DNA from: Streptomyces litmocidini
Lineage (GTDB): Bacteria; Actinomycetota; Actinomycetes; Streptomycetales; Streptomycetaceae
Assembly: GCF_014649755.1 (NCBI RefSeq)
Contig: NZ_BMTQ01000010.1
Coordinates: 1 to 64,000, forward strand
Direction of reading: 5' to 3'
Length of the DNA stretch: 64,000 nt
Part shown: in pieces, positions 63,176 to 64,000 of the stretch
Position numbering within the stretch: position 1 is the stretch's first letter
How the letters are laid out: each line of letters starts with the position of its first letter
The notes under the pieces: model-generated
What the model saw: only the letters and a program-made list of their open reading frames with translations
Database searches by the model: none
Told to the model about the DNA's origin: nothing
Translations under genes and position numbers: made by a program

Positions 63176-64000
63176 TCCAGCGGCGATTCGGTCCGCTGGA
63201 GCGGGAAGGCCGGCGGGAGCCGGTCGAGGAGTCCGGAGCGGCACCGGGCGAACGCCGGGTCGGCCTGGTAGTCGGAGTGGCCGAGGATCGGTTCGGGCAG
63301 CGGGTGCCGGCGGGTGCGGCCGTACGCCACGGGGTCGAGCAGCACCGCCGCGTCCACGGCCGGACGGCCGTCCTCGGCGGGGACCCGGACGGGGCCGCCG
63401 ATGGGGTCGGTGGCCCGGTACAGATTGCTCCAGCAGTGCACCGTGCGGTTCAGGGCGCGCAGCGCCTCGGGGCCGAAGTAGGCGGGGAACCAGCGGCCGT
63501 AGAGCCGCTCCAGCGGCGAGCCGTAGGTGAGCAGGGCGACCCGGCGCCGGGTGGCGGGCTGCAGCTGCCAGACGGCGGCCGCGGCGAGGACGCTGCCCTG
63601 GGAGTGCCCGGAGATGACGAGCCGGCCGCCGGTGCTCCGGGTCCAGGAGCTCATCCGCCAGGTGAGGTCGGGGACCGCCCGCTCGGCGTAGCAGGGCGGG
63701 GCGAAGGGGTGGGCGGCGCGGGGCCAGAAGGTGCCGACGTCCCAGAGGATGCCGATGGTGCGGCGGGCGGAGGCGTCCTTGTAGGCGCGGCGGCCCCAGG
63801 TGACGAAGAGCAGGAAGCCGAAGCCGATCATCCAGGAGCCGAGGGCCTGGGTGACGGAGGCGAGGGAGGCGATCGCCGGGTGGGCCCCGTCGAAGGCCCG
63901 GCCCGGCACGTTGCCGCTGGTCCAGGCTCCGACGACGGAGACGGCCCCGAGGAGCAGGGTCGCGCCGGAGACGACGCCGACGAGGACGGGCGCGGAGTCG
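63145..64000 (-). CDS. lipase-like alpha/beta-hydrolase, 5' end beyond window
   Basis: A long minus-strand frame enters from the right edge and ends at 63145, overlapping the convergent AAA+ gene by 31 bases. At least two membrane helices (VLVGVVSGATLLLGAVSVV near the edge, and WMIGFGFLLFVTWG) precede a hydrolase domain with the nucleophile elbow LVISGHSQGSVLAA, similar to class 3 lipase-type membrane esterases. Catalytic Asp and His are not certain; HSDY near the end may hold the His. The true start is outside. Confidence 0.75.
   Translation of the reverse strand, partial: DSAPVLVGVVSGATLLLGAVSVVGAWTSGNVPGRAFDGAHPAIASLASVTQALGSWMIGFGFLLFVTWGRRAYKDASARRTIGILWDVGTFWPRAAHPFAPPCYAERAVPDLTWRMSSWTRSTGGRLVISGHSQGSVLAAAAVWQLQPATRRRVALLTYGSPLERLYGRWFPAYFGPEALRALNRTVHCWSNLYRATDPIGGPVRVPAEDGRPAVDAAVLLDPVAYGRTRRHPLPEPILGHSDYQADPAFARCRSGLLDRLPPAFPLQRTESPLDQGMSGMSSG

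Overview
The window is very GC-rich, has few gaps, uses GTG/TTG as well as ATG starts, and almost all its recognisable proteins are typical of Streptomyces; I read it as a stretch of a Streptomyces chromosome. I see no tRNA, rRNA, transposase, integrase or CRISPR array.

Region 1 (about 340-20,820) looks like a hypoxia/dormancy island. A two-component pair resembling mycobacterial DevS-DevR (OsdK-OsdR in S. coelicolor), with a double-GAF histidine kinase and a LuxR-type response regulator, sits among flavohaemoglobin, pyruvate phosphate dikinase, a sulfite-oxidase-fold molybdoenzyme with a cytochrome b561-like partner, a tandem universal stress protein, a STAS antagonist, a PAS-SpoIIE phosphatase, a split-barrel flavoprotein, a CBS-BON protein and phosphoketolase. 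A 14-bp palindrome of form GGGNCSNNSGNCCC recurs in front of many of these genes and is my candidate OsdR/DevR operator. The island is decaying: remnants of a flavodoxin, an RNA-processing metallo-beta-lactamase, a GAPDH and a zinc alcohol dehydrogenase lie between intact genes, and the dehydrogenase remnant keeps an operator and ribosome binding site.

Region 2 (about 20,950-30,800) is mostly ordinary: a beta-helix protein fragment, an MHS-type transporter with a GAF/PucR-type regulator and a 3-hydroxybutyrate-type dehydrogenase, then NUDIX, apolipoprotein N-acyltransferase, a membrane protein, a glutamate-racemase-like protein and a glycosyltransferase.

Region 3 (about 30,800-45,900) is mosaic accessory DNA: an AfsR-like ATPase with no visible DNA-binding domain; a class F sortase and a DUF4397 surface protein with a sigma-factor stub beside them; a DedA stub against a peptidoglycan-binding stub; a zinc-finger protein; DUF6479; a PAS-GAF-SpoIIE-HATPase protein whose phosphatase domain has lost key residues; an ABC exporter-TetR operon with a palindromic operator; and a zinc alcohol dehydrogenase divergent from a LysR regulator.

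Region 4 (46,212-57,739) is the most interesting. Two paralogous RpiR regulators, two paralogous amino-acid-type binding lipoproteins, one permease, one ATPase, an M20 metallopeptidase, two exported S51 (cyanophycinase-type) peptidases and an aspartate ammonia-lyase lie together. I infer a pathway that digests beta-linked aspartyl polymer (cyanophycin is the obvious candidate) outside the cell, imports the dipeptide or amino acid, hydrolyses it and deaminates aspartate to fumarate.

Region 5 (57,740-64,000) is core-like: DUF6643, a MOSC protein, an Rv1733c-family membrane protein, a beta-helix/AAA+ fusion and a lipase-like protein running off the right edge.
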